Positions 61,017 to 64,000 of a stretch of 64,000 nucleotides of DNA are shown in pieces. How positions within the stretch are numbered: position 1 is the stretch's first letter; every line of letters begins with the position of its first letter. This stretch comes from Conexibacter woesei Iso977N. GTDB lineage: Bacteria > Actinomycetota > Thermoleophilia > Solirubrobacterales > Solirubrobacteraceae. The DNA lies in NCBI RefSeq assembly GCF_000424625.1, contig NZ_AUKG01000002.1, positions 1,612,001 through 1,676,000 on the forward strand. The letters run 5' to 3'. The translations under genes were made by a program, and so were the position numbers. A model generated the notes under the pieces. That model had not been told where the DNA came from, ran no database searches, and saw only the letters and a program-made list of their open reading frames with translations.

Positions 61017-61675
61017 GCGCTCGGGAAGAGCAGGTTGTCCAGCCCCACGACCAGCGGCGCGCCCTGGTCGGCGACGCGGCGCACGGCCAGCAGGACGCCC
61101 GGGACGAACGACGTCCGGTCCATGGAGTCGTGGCGGATCGTCAGCGTCTGGCCGACGTCGCCCAGGATGACCTCCTGGTGGGCGACCAGGCCGGGCAGCC
61201 GGACCGAGTGGATCGGCACGTCGCCCTCCATCAGCTCGGCCGTGTGCTTGGCGGTGCCCGACGGCTTGTCGAGCTTGCCGTCGCGGTGCAGCTCGATGAT
61301 CTCGGCCGACTGCATGTACTTGGACGCCTCGACGGCGAACTTCATCATCAGCACGGCGCCGATCGCGAAGTTCGGGGCCAGGAACGCGTTGCCGTCGCCC
61401 TGGCGCTCCGCCAGCGGCGCCGGATCGAAGCCGGTCGTCCCGATCACCACGTGCACGCCCGCGCGCACGCAGGCCAGCGCGTTCTCCAGCGCCGTGTCGG
61501 GGCGCGTGAAGTCGACGACGACGTCGCAGTCGCCGAGGATCGACGCCAGCGGCGTGTCGAGCGCCGGGTCGGCGCGGCCCGCCAGCTCCAGGTCGTCCGC
61601 GGCGTCGACGCCGTCGCAGATCGCCCGGCCGACGCGACCCGCCGCACCCGCCACTCCGACACGCAGACTGCTCAC
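61013..61675 (-). CDS. dapB: 4-hydroxy-tetrahydrodipicolinate reductase
   Basis: A 220-residue reductase, short for the family. The dinucleotide-binding start is LRVGVAGAAGRVGRAI, followed by VVVDFTRPDTALENA and VVIGTTGFD. The catalytic region is IIELHRDGKLDKPSGTA, with the proton-donating His and the Lys conserved; the second of the usual two His is Arg. It reduces the DapA product with NAD(P)H. The GTG overlaps the M16 peptidase stop. Together with dapA, C, D, E and F it completes the succinylase route in this window. Confidence 0.94.
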   Translation of the reverse strand: MSSLRVGVAGAAGRVGRAICDGVDAADDLELAGRADPALDTPLASILGDCDVVVDFTRPDTALENALACVRAGVHVVIGTTGFDPAPLAERQGDGNAFLAPNFAIGAVLMMKFAVEASKYMQSAEIIELHRDGKLDKPSGTAKHTAELMEGDVPIHSVRLPGLVAHQEVILGDVGQTLTIRHDSMDRTSFVPGVLLAVRRVADQGAPLVVGLDNLLFPSA

Positions 61676-62964
61676 GCAGCCTCCGCCAACGTCGGCGACA
61701 CGGCTTCCAGCGCCGTGCGGTAGACCGTCTCGTCGCCGCCGATCCCGGCGGCGCTGAGCCGCTCGGGCGCGTACAGCTCGCGCGCCAGAGCAGCGACGTC
61801 GTCGAGCGTGACCGCGTCGATCCGCTCGACCACGTCGTCGACCGTCAGGATCGGCATGTCGGCCAGGACCGACGAGCCGAGCCGGTTCATCCGCGCGGTC
61901 GTGGACTCCAGCGCCAGCACGACGCGGCCCTTCACGTTCTCCTTGGAGCGGTCCAGCTCCTCGGCCGTGATGCCGTCGGCGAGCAACTTGTCCAACTCGG
62001 TGCCGACGACCTGCAGCGCCGTCTTGACGTTGTCGGGCCGCGTGCCGAGGTACAGGCCGACCTGGCCCGTCCCCGCGTAGGACCCGGTGAACGAGTAGAC
62101 GCTGTAGGCCAGCCCGCGCTGCTCGCGCACCTCCTGGAACAGGCGCGACGACGAGGTGCCGCCGAGCACGTTGTCCAGGACGCGCAGCGCGAAGCGCCGC
62201 TCGTCGTCGCGGGCGATGCCGGGCGCGCCGAGCGCGACGTGGTACTGCTCGGTCTCCTTGGCCAGGAAGCGCCGGCGCGCGACCGCGCCGCCCGGGACGG
62301 CCAGCGGCTCCAGCGCGCCGCCGGGGCGCACGGTGTCGCCCAGCGTCTGCTGGACCAGCTCGACGATCCGGTCGTGGTCGATGCTGCCGGCGGCGGCCAC
62401 GACGACGTTGCCCGTCGTGTAGCGCGCCGCGTGGAAGTCGCGGATCTCGGCCGCGGGCGTGCCCGCGACGACCTCGCGCGTGCCGATGATCGCCCGTCCC
62501 AGCGGGTGGTCGCCGAACGTCGCCTCGCCGAGCACGTCGAAGACGCGGTCCTGCGGGTCGTCCTCGTACATCGCGATCTCCTCGAGGACGATCTCCCGCT
62601 CCTGCGAGAGGTCCTCGTCGGCGATCTTGGGCCGCCAGACCATGTCGGCCATGACGTCGAACGCCCGCTCCAGATGCACGTCGAGGACGCGCGAGTAGAC
62701 CGACGTGGTCTCCTTGCCCGTCCCCGCGTTGATCTCGGCGCCCATGCCGTCGAAGATCTGGTCGATCTCCAGCGACTCGTAGCGGGCCGTCCCCCGGAAG
62801 AGCATGTGCTCCAACAGGTGCGACAGGCCCGCCCGGTCGGCGTCCTCGAAGCCCGAGCCCGTCCCGATCCAGAACCCCAGCGCCGCGGATCGCACGGAGT
62901 CCATGGACTCCGTGACGACCCGGACGCCCGAGCTCAGCTCGGTCAGGCGGTGTTCCTCGCGCAG
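61672..62964 (-). CDS. M16 family zinc peptidase (processing-peptidase-like)
   Basis: A two-domain M16 peptidase of about 430 residues. The inverse zinc motif HLLEHMLF is near residue 49 and the distal Glu lies in the GAEINAGTGKETTSVYSRV to EEIAMYEDD region. LFQEVREQRGLAYSVYSF is the R/Y motif of the C-terminal half. Family alignment needs the segment LREEHRLTELSSGVRVVTE before the ATG at 62904, but no ATG, GTG or TTG is in frame there; CTG at 62964 is the likely start. It is coupled to dapB downstream and follows pnp by 5 bp, a common pnp-M16 arrangement. Confidence 0.87.
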   Translation of the reverse strand: MREEHRLTELSSGVRVVTESMDSVRSAALGFWIGTGSGFEDADRAGLSHLLEHMLFRGTARYESLEIDQIFDGMGAEINAGTGKETTSVYSRVLDVHLERAFDVMADMVWRPKIADEDLSQEREIVLEEIAMYEDDPQDRVFDVLGEATFGDHPLGRAIIGTREVVAGTPAAEIRDFHAARYTTGNVVVAAAGSIDHDRIVELVQQTLGDTVRPGGALEPLAVPGGAVARRRFLAKETEQYHVALGAPGIARDDERRFALRVLDNVLGGTSSSRLFQEVREQRGLAYSVYSFTGSYAGTGQVGLYLGTRPDNVKTALQVVGTELDKLLADGITAEELDRSKENVKGRVVLALESTTARMNRLGSSVLADMPILTVDDVVERIDAVTLDDVAALARELYAPERLSAAGIGGDETVYRTALEAVSPTLAEAA

Positions 62965-62969
62965 GGTGC

Positions 62970-64000
<1,031 letters not shown>

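Overview
The window is high-GC actinobacterial chromosome, with most lines of sequence well above 70% G+C. Several things point to the class Thermoleophilia, order Solirubrobacterales: the composition, frequent GTG/TTG starts, ATGA/GTGA stop-start overlaps, a MurT/GatD pair, an intein-bearing Rv2578c-type radical SAM protein and a succinylase lysine pathway. That placement is an inference from gene content; no rRNA or tRNA is present. I see no prophage, insertion sequence or CRISPR array. The only clear mobile element is an intein.

Layout. 0.1-12.5 kb: accessory and regulatory genes (XRE/MmyB regulator, DUF2277, CAP protein, VOC protein, ABC exporter, GT4 glycosyltransferase, phosphodiester glycosidase, CGNR regulator with a DHFR-like reductase, small membrane proteins, SRAP peptidase). 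12.6-17.7 kb: a collinear run of GNAT, HAD-IIA phosphatase, diacylglycerol kinase-like protein, MurT, a methyltransferase and GatD. 17.7-24.3 kb: GFA enzyme, lipoprotein, an unusually AT-rich class III nucleotidyl cyclase, an OpuC/EgtU-type ABC importer whose second permease is fused in frame to its binding protein, and a DUF4097 protein. 24.4-33.6 kb: Dut, HflX, HTH-TOBE regulator, DUF429, DapE, DapC, DapD, DapF, MiaA, SDR. 33.7-43.6 kb: MscS, the radical SAM protein behind two LexA-type boxes, MiaB, RNase Y, an NlpC/P60 hydrolase behind a c-di-AMP riboswitch, GNAT, RecX and RecA. 43.7-64 kb: ThpR, CinA, RodZ-like protein, FtsK, GGDEF/EAL protein, two-component pair, RNase J, DapA, RecD2-like helicase, small unknowns, two GNATs, DapB, M16 peptidase and the 3' part of PNPase.

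How the genes work together. Six dap genes (A-F) lie in one 34-kb stretch and would supply diaminopimelate for lysine and peptidoglycan. MurT/GatD would amidate the stem peptide, and the NlpC/P60 enzyme under c-di-AMP control would remodel the wall. RNase Y, RNase J and PNPase are the core of a Gram-positive type RNA decay machinery. RecA, RecX, the SOS-boxed radical SAM protein, RecD2, the SRAP protein and Dut form a genome-maintenance theme. MscS, with a perfect CRP-type site upstream, and the OpuC/EgtU-type importer suggest osmotic and cAMP-linked control.

The oddities most worth a second look are these. DapF has serine at both catalytic cysteine positions. The cyclase gene drops to 50-58% G+C in its 3' half. 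A permease and a lipoprotein share one unbroken frame. Twin SOS boxes abut the start of the intein-bearing radical SAM gene.
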